Positions 20,722 through 27,841 of a stretch of 38,256 bases of DNA are shown piece after piece. Position 1 is the stretch's first letter; every line of letters starts with the position of its first letter. The DNA is taken from IMG/VR virus record IMGVR_UViG_3300046791_000304, positions 1-38,256 of that record; one strand, written 5' to 3'. The notes beneath the pieces are model-generated. The model was not told the DNA's origin and did not search any database. It saw only the letters and a list, made by a program, of their open reading frames with translations. This DNA comes from a virus. Position numbers and translations under genes: made by a program.

Positions 20722-20741
20722 GTGGTCGGCTCCTCGCCCGG
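20718..20741 (-). repeat. 24-bp translational-coupling repeat, copy 2
   Basis: Identical to 20231-20254. It provides the ribosome site and start overlap for the gene at 20395-20721. Confidence 0.65.
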
Positions 20742-20900
20742 ACGCACCAGACCCGCGCTCTCGGGGCAGACGTGCGCCTCGTACCGACTGTCACGGATAC
20801 GGAGGCCGCACTCGCAGGTGAAGGAGTGATCGGCGTCGTCGGCGTCGAGCGCTTCCTTGATGCGCGGCTTGAGGTTGTCCCACGTCAGCCGCTCGCTCAT
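20718..20900 (-). CDS. Small Cys protein (60 aa)
   Basis: A helical start (ERLTWDNLKPRIKEALDADD) is followed by FTCECG and HVC, a possible zinc site, and the ending RPGEEPTT shared with the product at 20231-20398. ATG overlaps the upstream stop. Confidence 0.6.
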   Translation of the reverse strand: MSERLTWDNLKPRIKEALDADDADHSFTCECGLRIRDSRYEAHVCPESAGLVRPGEEPTT

Positions 20901-21046
20901 CGGTTGGTCTCCTCGCCGCCCACCGGGCACTCCTCCGGCTCGTCCTCGTCGGGGATCGGCGGGAGTTGCGCGAGGGCGAACTCCAAGGCGGTTGTCGCGG
21001 CGCTGGTGTCGACGTCCATCGTGACGGTCAGTGGGCTGTCGCTCAT
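20897..21046 (-). CDS. Small acidic protein (49 aa)
   Basis: The ATG at 21046 overlaps the stop of the HTH gene upstream, and its own stop overlaps the next ATG. The product is acidic in its last third (PDEDEPEE) with a helical middle. No family is recognised; the exact overlaps are the main support. Confidence 0.5.
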   Translation of the reverse strand: MSDSPLTVTMDVDTSAATTALEFALAQLPPIPDEDEPEECPVGGEETNR

Positions 21047-21276
21047 GCGCTCTGCTCCTTCTTCGCCCGGCGCGCCTCACGGATCGCTTCGGCCGCTTCG
21101 GGGTTGGCGATCCGGCGGACGGTCTCGCGGGTGTAGCCGGTGGCTTCGGCGATGTCCTTTTGGGTGGCGCCTGCTTCGAGGGCTTCGAGGACGTCGGCGG
21201 TGCGCTGCTTCTCGGCGTCTTCGACGGCGTACTCGTAGCGGGTTCGGATGGCGGCGAGGTCGTTGGTGGTGGGCAT
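21043..21276 (-). CDS. HTH DNA-binding regulator of the leftward cassette
   Basis: The 77-residue protein has a long N-terminal helix followed by a clear helix-turn-helix (ATQKDIAEATGYTRETVRRIA, about residues 41-61) and a basic tail. The fold resembles resolvase or sigma-4-type HTH domains. ATG 21276 (within GGGC-ATG) is preferred to an upstream in-frame start at 21294. It is first in a seven-gene cassette and divergent from the promoter at 21313. It is the best candidate to bind the two TAGGCCTA palindromes there. Confidence 0.7.
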   Translation of the reverse strand: MPTTNDLAAIRTRYEYAVEDAEKQRTADVLEALEAGATQKDIAEATGYTRETVRRIANPEAAEAIREARRAKKEQSA

Positions 21277-21296
21277 GCCCCCAGTGTGGCGCATCC

Positions 21297-21342
21297 GGTA
21301 GGCCTAGTCCAGTTGACATGCGTAACGAGGTAGGCCTATCGT
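21297..21342 (+). promoter_or_regulatory. Sigma-70-type promoter with two TAGGCCTA operators
   Basis: TTGACA (21313-21318) and TATCGT (21337-21342) are separated by 18 bp, giving a rightward promoter for the gene at 21374. Two copies of GGTAGGCCTA (21297-21306 and 21329-21338) flank the -35, the second touching the -10. TAGGCCTA is a perfect palindrome, and the copies lie 32 bp apart, about three helical turns. A near copy (GGTAGGCCTG) is at 19232-19241. Confidence 0.65.
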
Positions 21343-21373
21343 GTAGTCATCACCGCGAACGAGGGGGCACCAC

Positions 21374-21718
21374 ATGAACGCCGCAGCCACCACCCACCAG
21401 CACTCGAACTGCCTCCGCTGCGGCCGCAAGCTCACGAGCACCAAGAGCTGCGCCACCGGCTACGGCCCGAAGTGCGCAGCCAAGGTCCGCAACGCCCCCG
21501 TCGACCTCACCGACTACAAGGCCCACCAGATCGCCTCCGCCCGTGAGTTGATCGAAGACGGCGCGATCATCCCCCTCCGGTCCGTCATCTTCATCACCGT
21601 CAGCACCGACGGCACCGAGACCTACAAGACCGCCCTCACCGCCTGCACCTGCCCCGCCGGAACCAAGGGCAGCCGCTGCTACCACCAGCTCGCCGCCCGC
21701 CTGCTGCTCGCGGCCTGA
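21374..21718 (+). CDS. DUF6011-like / SWIM-type zinc protein
   Basis: The 114-residue protein has an N-terminal CLRCGRKLT and SCATGYGPKCA, the pattern of the DUF6011 zinc domain. At the C-terminus CTCPAG and RCYH form a SWIM-like C-x-C-xn-C-x-H motif (residues 90-103). SWIM fingers bind DNA or proteins. It is the first gene behind the TTGACA promoter and so likely expressed when the HTH repressor releases. Confidence 0.7.
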   Translation: MNAAATTHQHSNCLRCGRKLTSTKSCATGYGPKCAAKVRNAPVDLTDYKAHQIASARELIEDGAIIPLRSVIFITVSTDGTETYKTALTACTCPAGTKGSRCYHQLAARLLLAA

Positions 21719-21728
21719 GGAGGACGAC

Positions 21729-21968
21729 ATGGAGCACTTCACCGCCACCGACTCGCCCATGAACAACGCGGCCGAAGTCACCAAGCTGGCGCGCTGCAAC
21801 CGGTGCGGCGACGACAAGCTCGCCTGGAAGAAGTCGACGCGCACCGGCCGCTGGTACCTCTGCGACGTCCAGGCCTGCGGGCGTTACGCCACCCGCGAGA
21901 ACCCGACATTCCGCCGCTACTACGTCCTCGCGCGGCTCCCGCACAAGTGCCGCACGACCACGGCCTGA
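21729..21968 (+). CDS. Small zinc-finger-like protein (79 aa)
   Basis: GAGGAGG precedes the ATG. The product has CNRCGDD, then LCDVQACG, a four-Cys zinc ribbon with basic residues between (WKKSTRTGRW). Co-transcribed with the gene before it and ended by the hairpin at 21983-22023. Role unknown. Confidence 0.65.
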   Translation: MEHFTATDSPMNNAAEVTKLARCNRCGDDKLAWKKSTRTGRWYLCDVQACGRYATRENPTFRRYYVLARLPHKCRTTTA

Positions 21969-21982
21969 CCCACCGCATGACC

Positions 21983-22023
21983 GAGGGCCTGATCCCGGGA
22001 ACACCACACGGGATCAGGCCCTC
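21983..22023 (+). terminator. Strong hairpin terminator before the late region
   Basis: A perfect 14-bp inverted repeat (GAGGGCCTGATCCC with GGGATCAGGCCCTC) with a 13-base loop follows the preceding stop by 14 bases. It divides the accessory region from the packaging genes. Confidence 0.75.
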
Positions 22024-22055
22024 ACACGCGTGCCCGCCCTCCAGCCCACACGCGC

Positions 22056-22086
22056 CGTTACCATCACACCATGACAACCGGTAACG
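22056..22086. promoter_or_regulatory. CGTTACC/GGTAACG inverted repeat around the small terminase start
   Basis: Seven-base arms at 22056-22062 and 22080-22086 flank ATG 22071. The gene has no clear ribosome site, and a TACCAT hexamer (22059-22064) ends six bases before the ATG, which suggests a leaderless late transcript. The repeat could be an operator or a start-blocking stem. Confidence 0.4.
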
Positions 22087-22619
22087 AACCAACGGGACCG
22101 GCCGAACCAAGCCCCACACCCGGCGCCGTCCACGGCTCCAAAGGCCGATACATCACCACCATCGACCACGACGAAAAGGCCGCCCGCGCCGCCCGCCTCA
22201 AAGCCGCCAACCCCAAAATGACCTACCAGCAGATCGCCGACGCCATCGGATACCCAAGCCGAGGCGACGCCTGGCGGGCCGTCGACCGATGCCGCGAAGC
22301 CGTACTCCGATCCGCCGGCGCCGAACTCGTCGAGTCCGAGGCCGCGCAACTCGACGACCTGTACGTCATGGCACTCGAAGTCATCGAGGCCAACCACGTC
22401 GTCGTCTCCCACGGCAAGGTCATCACCATGCTCGACCCGGAGAGCGGGGAGGAGCGGCCACTCACCGACAGCGGGCCGAAGCTACAGGCGATCCAGACCG
22501 CCCTCCGCGTCCGCGAGTCGTACCGCAAGCTGCGCGGCCTGGACGCCGAGCAGAAGGTCAACGTGTCCGGAGCCGTGCGGTACGAAGTCGTCGGAGTGAA
22601 CCCGGAGGATCTGACGTGA
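22071..22619 (+). CDS. Terminase small subunit
   Basis: The 182-residue protein has an N-terminal HTH (MTYQQIADAIGYPSRGDAWRA, about residues 50-68). A long helical region follows, then a C-terminal part (YRKLRGLDAEQKVNVSG) typical of actinophage small terminases. Small subunits recognise the packaging site and load the large subunit. Position immediately upstream of the packaging genes supports the call. Its stop overlaps the next GTG. Confidence 0.75.
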   Translation: MTTGNEPTGPAEPSPTPGAVHGSKGRYITTIDHDEKAARAARLKAANPKMTYQQIADAIGYPSRGDAWRAVDRCREAVLRSAGAELVESEAAQLDDLYVMALEVIEANHVVVSHGKVITMLDPESGEERPLTDSGPKLQAIQTALRVRESYRKLRGLDAEQKVNVSGAVRYEVVGVNPEDLT

Positions 22620-22969
22620 GCAAACACGGACCCTGCGACCTCCTTCTCCCCAACTGCGTCCCCTACCCGCTCGCCTGGTGGCAGTGCCCCGAAGGACGCC
22701 TCGCCCGCCTGTGCAAGCCACACCTCGACATCTGCTTCGACGCCGCCGACGACGACCCCGCCTCCGAACCGACGGAGTGGGGCTGGCTCATCCCGCCCGC
22801 CCCGGCCCTCGTCGACGTCGCCGCTTGGGCCCGCGACCCGCGCAACCACACAGCGGTAGCCGAGATCCTGCGGCGCGAGGCCCGCATCCGCCCCGGCTGG
22901 CTGCGCGACTTCCTCGACCGCGAAGACCGGGCGACGCGCGGCCGGTTCGGGCCCCTGGCGATGCGATGA
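22616..22969 (+). CDS. Hypothetical protein between terminase genes
   Basis: The 117-residue Trp/Pro-rich protein starts at a GTG overlapping the small terminase stop. It has two Cys early (PCDLLLPNC) and two later in WQC and RLC, and an Arg-rich helical end. It overlaps an ATG at 22966 by four bases. Not recognised; a packaging accessory is possible from position only. Confidence 0.6.
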   Translation: MSKHGPCDLLLPNCVPYPLAWWQCPEGRLARLCKPHLDICFDAADDDPASEPTEWGWLIPPAPALVDVAAWARDPRNHTAVAEILRREARIRPGWLRDFLDREDRATRGRFGPLAMR

Positions 22970-23100
22970 CCACCGCACTCCAAGTCCCGGGCTACGCAAG
23001 GTATTTGACCTGCGGAAACGGTAGAATCGGCAGTGATGGAGGACCCCGGCGACCGCGCCAACGGCCCCGGGGCATGGCCGATCTGAGAGAGCAAATCGAC

Positions 23101-23859
23101 ATGACCAACGGTACCTGCACCGTCGACGAGTGCGTGCGTTCCCACCTGGCCAAAGGCCTCTGCGCGATGCACTATCAGCGGCTGCGGAAGCGGGGTAGCA
23201 CCGCACTTCCCCCGGAGCGGAAATGCTCCGTTGATGGATGCGAGCAGAAGCACTTCGGGCGCGGGTATTGCAGCACGCACAACAGGCGCATGCGCACCAC
23301 GGGCAGCTTCGAAGTCACGCCCCGCGTACGGAAGACCTGCACGTTCGCCGAATGCGGGCGCCCTGCCGTCAGCAACAGCCTGTGCGGCGGCCACGCCCAA
23401 CAAGCCAACCGTGGAGTGGAACTCAGGGCACTGCGATCGACGTGGAAGTCCACGATCCGTGATGAGCATGGCCACAAGCGATGCAGCAGCTGCACGTCAT
23501 GGAAGGCCGAGTCGGACTTCTACCCGTCGCCCAAGCAGGCGGACAGGCTGACGAGTTGGTGCAAGCGGTGCGATCGCAGCTTCCGGCTCCAGCGGAACTA
23601 CGGCATCACCGCAGATCAGTACGACGCGATGCTTGCCGAGCAAGGCGGATGCTGCGCAATCTGTGGCGAGGCGCCCCAGGACGGCCAGTCGCTTCATGTC
23701 GATCACGACCATGCTTGCTGCCCCGGCCGCAAGGAGTCCTGCGGCCAGTGCCTGCGTGGGCTTCTGTGTGAGGACTGCAACCGTGCGCTTGGGATGTTCC
23801 GAGACGACGTCACGCGGTTCGAGTCGGCCATCGCCTACCTGTCTCGGGACCGATCGTGA
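23101..23859 (+). CDS. HNH / endonuclease VII-type nuclease (homing-like)
   Basis: The 252-residue protein ends in a recombination endonuclease VII-type domain: CAICGEAP (about residues 185-192), the metal-binding VDHDHA (200-205) and CLRGLLCEDCN (217-227). Residues 6-100 hold three tandem Cys/His repeats (C-x4-C, then C-x2-H). GAGAGAG lies nine bases before ATG 23101. The frame is open upstream to ATG 22966, which overlaps the previous stop, so a 297-residue form is possible. I prefer 23101 because 22990-23100 is AT-richer and looks non-coding. Such stand-alone nucleases often sit beside terminase genes as mobile endonucleases. Confidence 0.78.
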   Translation: MTNGTCTVDECVRSHLAKGLCAMHYQRLRKRGSTALPPERKCSVDGCEQKHFGRGYCSTHNRRMRTTGSFEVTPRVRKTCTFAECGRPAVSNSLCGGHAQQANRGVELRALRSTWKSTIRDEHGHKRCSSCTSWKAESDFYPSPKQADRLTSWCKRCDRSFRLQRNYGITADQYDAMLAEQGGCCAICGEAPQDGQSLHVDHDHACCPGRKESCGQCLRGLLCEDCNRALGMFRDDVTRFESAIAYLSRDRS

Positions 23860-25205
23860 CGGCCATGGTCGGCGAGGACGTCATCGTCCGCTATGAGCCG
23901 AGGGGTGCGGCGCGCGATCTTTTCCGTACGAGGGATTCGGAAGTCGTTCTTGCAGGTCCAGCGGGTACGGGGAAATCCCTGGCCGCCCTGTTCCGCGTGC
24001 ACCTGGCTGCGCTTCACAACGCGGGCATCCGCTGCCTGATCGCCCGCAAGACCGCGGTGTCGCTCGGCTCGACGACGCTGGTGACGTACGAGAAGAAGGT
24101 CGCCGCGGACGCGATGGCGCGCGGCATCGTCTCCTGGTTCGGCGGCTCGGCACGTGAGGCCGCGTGCTACCGGTACTCCAACGGCAGCGTGATCGTGGTC
24201 GGGGGCCTCGACAAGCCGGAGAAGATCCTCTCCGCCGAGTACGACCTTGTGTTCGTCGACGAGGCGACCGAGCTGACAGAGACGGACTGGGAGACCATTG
24301 GCACCCGGCTCCGCAACGGGGTCCTGTCGTGGCAGCAGCAGATCGCCGCGTGCAACCCGGCGCACCCCACGCACTGGATCAAGCAGCGGGCCGAGCGCGG
24401 GCAGATGCGGATGCTCGTCTCCCGGCACCGCGACAACCCGGCCTACGTCAACTCGGATGGCGGCCTGACCGCGAAGGGCGCCGACTACTTCAACAAGCTC
24501 GACGCGCTCACCGGCGTACGGCGCCTCCGCTTCCGCGACGGCATCTGGGCTGCGGCCGAGGGTCTGATCTACGAGTCGTGGGACGAAGCCCTGCACGTGA
24601 TCGAGCCCTTCAAGATCCCGCAGGAGTGGACGCGGTGGATGGCCGTGGACTTCGGCTACACGAACCCGATGGTCATGCAGTGGTGGGCCGAGGACGGCGA
24701 CGGCCGGCTGTTCCTGTACCGGGAGACGTACCGCACGCAGCGCCTGGTCGAGGACCATGCGAAGACGGCGCTGTCGCTGATGAAGTATCCGTCGGGGCAG
24801 TGGCGGGAGCCGCAGCCGCGCGCGGTGATCTGTGACCACGATGCGGAGGACCGGGCCACGCTGGAGAAGCACCTCGGGTTGGGCACGGTGGCCGCGAAGA
24901 AGACCGTCAGTGACGGGATCCAGGCGGTGCAGTCCCGGCTGAAGGTCCAGGACGACGGCCGGCCGCGGTTGTTCGTCGTGCGGGGCGCGCTCGCGGAGCG
25001 GGATGACGCGCTGGGAGAGCGGTCGTTGCCGACGTGCACAGCTGAGGAAGTCGCCGGGTACGTGTGGGCGGTGAAGCCCGGGACGGGCGGGGCGGGGCTG
25101 AAGGAGCAGCCGCTGAAGGAGAACGATCACGGGCTTGATGCCCTGCGCTACGTCGTCGCTGAGCGGGATCTCGTTGGGCGGCCGCAACTGAGGTGGGTGG
25201 GATGA
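23856..25205 (+). CDS. Terminase large subunit
   Basis: The 449-residue protein is the packaging motor. ATPase: Walker A GPAGTGKS (residues 34-41), Walker B LVFVDE (131-136) with the catalytic Glu. The RNase H-like nuclease domain has AVDFGYTNP (Asp265), VICDHD (Asp327) and a late HGLDALRY. It cuts concatemers and pumps DNA into the prohead through the portal. The GTG overlaps the nuclease gene's stop; ATG 23865 is an alternative. The N-terminus is short compared with many homologues, which may reflect the adjacent nuclease insertion. Confidence 0.92.
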   Translation: MTAMVGEDVIVRYEPRGAARDLFRTRDSEVVLAGPAGTGKSLAALFRVHLAALHNAGIRCLIARKTAVSLGSTTLVTYEKKVAADAMARGIVSWFGGSAREAACYRYSNGSVIVVGGLDKPEKILSAEYDLVFVDEATELTETDWETIGTRLRNGVLSWQQQIAACNPAHPTHWIKQRAERGQMRMLVSRHRDNPAYVNSDGGLTAKGADYFNKLDALTGVRRLRFRDGIWAAAEGLIYESWDEALHVIEPFKIPQEWTRWMAVDFGYTNPMVMQWWAEDGDGRLFLYRETYRTQRLVEDHAKTALSLMKYPSGQWREPQPRAVICDHDAEDRATLEKHLGLGTVAAKKTVSDGIQAVQSRLKVQDDGRPRLFVVRGALAERDDALGERSLPTCTAEEVAGYVWAVKPGTGGAGLKEQPLKENDHGLDALRYVVAERDLVGRPQLRWVG

Positions 25206-25378
25206 AGAAGCTCCGCATGAACCCCAAGATGCTGAAGGATTTGCGGCCAGGGACCATGTTGACAGGAGGATTTACACTCATCACAGCAGGATGCTGGAAT
25301 ATCTTCGGTACCGGGATCGGATTGATCACCGGCGGAGTCCTCACCTGCGTCCTGCAGTGGGTGCTCGACAGCGACTGA
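25202..25378 (+). CDS. Small membrane protein between terminase and portal (58 aa)
   Basis: The ATG overlaps the terminase stop. A basic start (KKLRMNPKMLKDL) precedes two hydrophobic segments (about residues 21-50) rich in Gly, Ile and Thr. Part of the gene is less GC-rich than its neighbours. Function unknown. Confidence 0.55.
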   Translation: MKKLRMNPKMLKDLRPGTMLTGGFTLITAGCWNIFGTGIGLITGGVLTCVLQWVLDSD

Positions 25379-25395
25379 CCTGAAGGGGGTGGCGC

Positions 25396-26715
25396 GTGGC
25401 CAAGACCCTCTTCGGCTCCCTCGGGAAAGCCGCGGCCACCTTCGCCAACAAAACCCCCGTCAGCTTCGCCCCACCCGGCTCCGGCCGCTCCTCCGGCTAC
25501 GTGAGCGGCCTCATGCGGCCCGCCGGCCAGACCGCGCAGATGCGCGCACAGGGCTCCAACTCGACCTTGTACGCGATCGTCGACCGCATCATCACCTCGT
25601 ACAGCCAGGTCGAATGGCACCTCTACCGCAAGGCCGCGTCCGGAAAGGTCGAGGACCGTATCGAGGTCACCTCGCACGCCGCACTCGACCTGATGGACAG
25701 GCCGAACAAGTTCATGACCGGCCCCAGCTTCCGTGAGGCCGGGCAGCAGCACGAGGAACTCACCGGCGAGCAATGGTGGGTGATCTCCCGCAACCCGAGC
25801 TTCAAGCAGCTGCCCCTCGAAGTCTGGCCGGTACGCCCGGACCGCATGGACCCGATCCCCGACGAGCAGGACTTCATCGTCGGCTTCGTCTATCACAGCC
25901 CGTCCGGGGAGTTGGTTCCCCTCGACGTCGAGGACGTCATCTTCCAGCGGCGGCCGAACCCCATGGACCCGTACCGCGGTGTCGGTGCGGTGCAGACGAT
26001 CCTCGTCGACCTCGATGCGACCCGCGCGAGCGCGGAGTGGAACCGGGCGTTCTTCCTCAACAGCGCCGAGCCCGGCGGCATCGTCCAGGTCGAGAAGCGC
26101 CTGTCCGATGACGAGTTCAACGAGTTCCGCGACCGGTGGGCGGAGCAGCACCGCGGCGTGAACAACGCGCACCGGGTCGGGGTCCTGGAGAACGGTCTCC
26201 AGTGGGTCGACCGCAAATACAGCATGCGGGACATGGAGTTCACTGAGCTCCGCAATGTGTCCCGGGAGATCATCCGCGAGGCGTTCGGCATGCCGAAGCC
26301 GATGCTCGGAGCCGTCGACGACGTGAACCGCGCCAACGCGGAGGCGGCCGGGTTCGTGTTCGCCGAGTGGCTGATCAAGCCTCGGCTCCGCCGTCTCAAG
26401 GAAGTCCTGAACACACGGCTGCTGCCCATGTACGGGCGCCTCGGCGAGGGCCTGGAGTTCGACTTCGACGACCCGACCCCCGAGAACCGTGAGCAGGACG
26501 CCAACGATCTGACGGCCCGCGCGAACGCGGCCTCGGCGCTCATCGCGGTCGGCCTGGACGCCGGGGATGTCCTGCCCGCCGTTGGCCTGCCAGAGATGCG
26601 GTACATCGGCCCACCCAGCACGAACGCCCCGTCCACCCCCGCGCTCGCACCCGCTGCCGCGTGGGATGCGGCGGTCGCCGGTCTGCTGCGTGACACGAAC
26701 GGAGAGGGCTCATGA
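25396..26715 (+). CDS. Portal protein (HK97-type)
   Basis: The 439-residue protein has the layout of HK97-family portals. A helical clip region contains NSTLYAIVDRIITSYSQVEWHLY, a central wing has DVEDVIFQRRPNPMDPYRGVGAV, and a stem region has EIIREAFGMPKPMLG. The portal forms the dodecameric ring at one vertex, binds the terminase and lets DNA through. GTG start follows AAGGGGG. Its stop overlaps the next start. Confidence 0.9.
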   Translation: MAKTLFGSLGKAAATFANKTPVSFAPPGSGRSSGYVSGLMRPAGQTAQMRAQGSNSTLYAIVDRIITSYSQVEWHLYRKAASGKVEDRIEVTSHAALDLMDRPNKFMTGPSFREAGQQHEELTGEQWWVISRNPSFKQLPLEVWPVRPDRMDPIPDEQDFIVGFVYHSPSGELVPLDVEDVIFQRRPNPMDPYRGVGAVQTILVDLDATRASAEWNRAFFLNSAEPGGIVQVEKRLSDDEFNEFRDRWAEQHRGVNNAHRVGVLENGLQWVDRKYSMRDMEFTELRNVSREIIREAFGMPKPMLGAVDDVNRANAEAAGFVFAEWLIKPRLRRLKEVLNTRLLPMYGRLGEGLEFDFDDPTPENREQDANDLTARANAASALIAVGLDAGDVLPAVGLPEMRYIGPPSTNAPSTPALAPAAAWDAAVAGLLRDTNGEGS

Positions 26716-27830
26716 GCCGCATGCAGGGCGTTGCGCTGCCCGCCAAACTGACCAGCGTCTCCGCGAAGCAGCGGGAGCGGGCCGAGAAGCAGCGCGCGCA
26801 ACACGGCGTCGAGGCAAGCTCCTGGTACCGCATCACCAACGCGGCGTCCCCGGACGAGGCGGAGGTGATGCTGTACGACGAAATCGGCGGATGGTGGGGT
26901 GCGACCGCCGAGGACTTCATCGCCGAACTCCAGCAGGTCACGGCACCGAACCTGCGGGTCCGCATCAACTCGCCGGGCGGCTCGGTGTTCGAGGGCATCG
27001 CCATCGCCAACGCGATCCGCTCGTTCGCGGGGACCGTGACCTGCCAGGTCGACGGCATCGCCGCCTCGATCGCCTCCGTCATCGCGATGGCTGCGGACCG
27101 GGTTGAGATGGCCCCCCAGACGATGATGATGATCCACGACGCGTCCGGGCTCTGCTACGGCGACGCGGCCGACATGGAGGAGATGGGCGTACTCCTCGAC
27201 CTGCTGAGCGACAACATCGCGGACGCCTACGCGGCCCGCGCCGGCGGGACCCGCGAGCAGTGGCGTGACCTCATGCGGGCGGAGTCCTGGTACCTGCCGG
27301 ACGACGCGGTCGAAGCCGGGCTGGCAGACGAGGCGATCCTGACGCCGAAGAGCGGCGAGCCGGTGGCCGAGCCCGTCGAACCGGACGACGACGAACTGGA
27401 GCCGGAGATGCGGCGGGAGTTCGACTTCGCCGCGTACGGCTACCAGGGACCGAAGCAGGCGGAGGCTCCGAAGCCCGCACCGCCGGCCGCCGCCGAGCAG
27501 GCCGTGACGCTGACGTTCCCCGTCGGCTCCGCGATCGACGAGACGCTCCTCTTCGCCCTGCGCGCGGCTGTTGAGCAGCGTGGCGAGCCGGTCGAGGAGG
27601 CAGCGCCGCAGACGGCCGACGACACCGCTGACGCTGGCCCCCCTGCGGTCGCCGAGGAGCCACCGGCTGAGCCTGCGGCCGAAGACGAGTGGACGGCGGA
27701 GACCGCCCACCTCACCCAAGCGGACCCGTGGGCGCAGAACGTCGCCCACCTCACCCAAGGCGACGCCTGGTCGGCGCTCGTCTCCAACCTGACCGAGCCC
27801 GACACGTCGTCCAGCGCGACGGCAGCCTGA
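26712..27830 (+). CDS. ClpP-like prohead protease with C-terminal repeats
   Basis: The 372-residue protein has a ClpP/SppA-fold protease domain (about residues 35-215). NSPGGSV forms the oxyanion loop (86-92). The catalytic Ser is Ser119 in GIAASIA and His142 lies in MMMIHD; the Asp is probably in the helix near residue 170. It would cleave scaffold or capsid delta domain during head maturation. A long acidic Ala/Pro/Glu-rich tail ends in three 13-residue repeats with the core HLTQ (encoded about 27696-27812), possibly the scaffold part. Confidence 0.88.
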   Translation: MSRMQGVALPAKLTSVSAKQRERAEKQRAQHGVEASSWYRITNAASPDEAEVMLYDEIGGWWGATAEDFIAELQQVTAPNLRVRINSPGGSVFEGIAIANAIRSFAGTVTCQVDGIAASIASVIAMAADRVEMAPQTMMMIHDASGLCYGDAADMEEMGVLLDLLSDNIADAYAARAGGTREQWRDLMRAESWYLPDDAVEAGLADEAILTPKSGEPVAEPVEPDDDELEPEMRREFDFAAYGYQGPKQAEAPKPAPPAAAEQAVTLTFPVGSAIDETLLFALRAAVEQRGEPVEEAAPQTADDTADAGPPAVAEEPPAEPAAEDEWTAETAHLTQADPWAQNVAHLTQGDAWSALVSNLTEPDTSSSATAA

Positions 27831-27841
27831 AGGAGGCACCA

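Noticed and set aside
23005-23027. TTGACC and TAGAAT as a promoter before the endonuclease VII-like gene
   Set aside because: The spacing is only 11 bp, far from the 16-18 bp needed by a sigma-70-type promoter.
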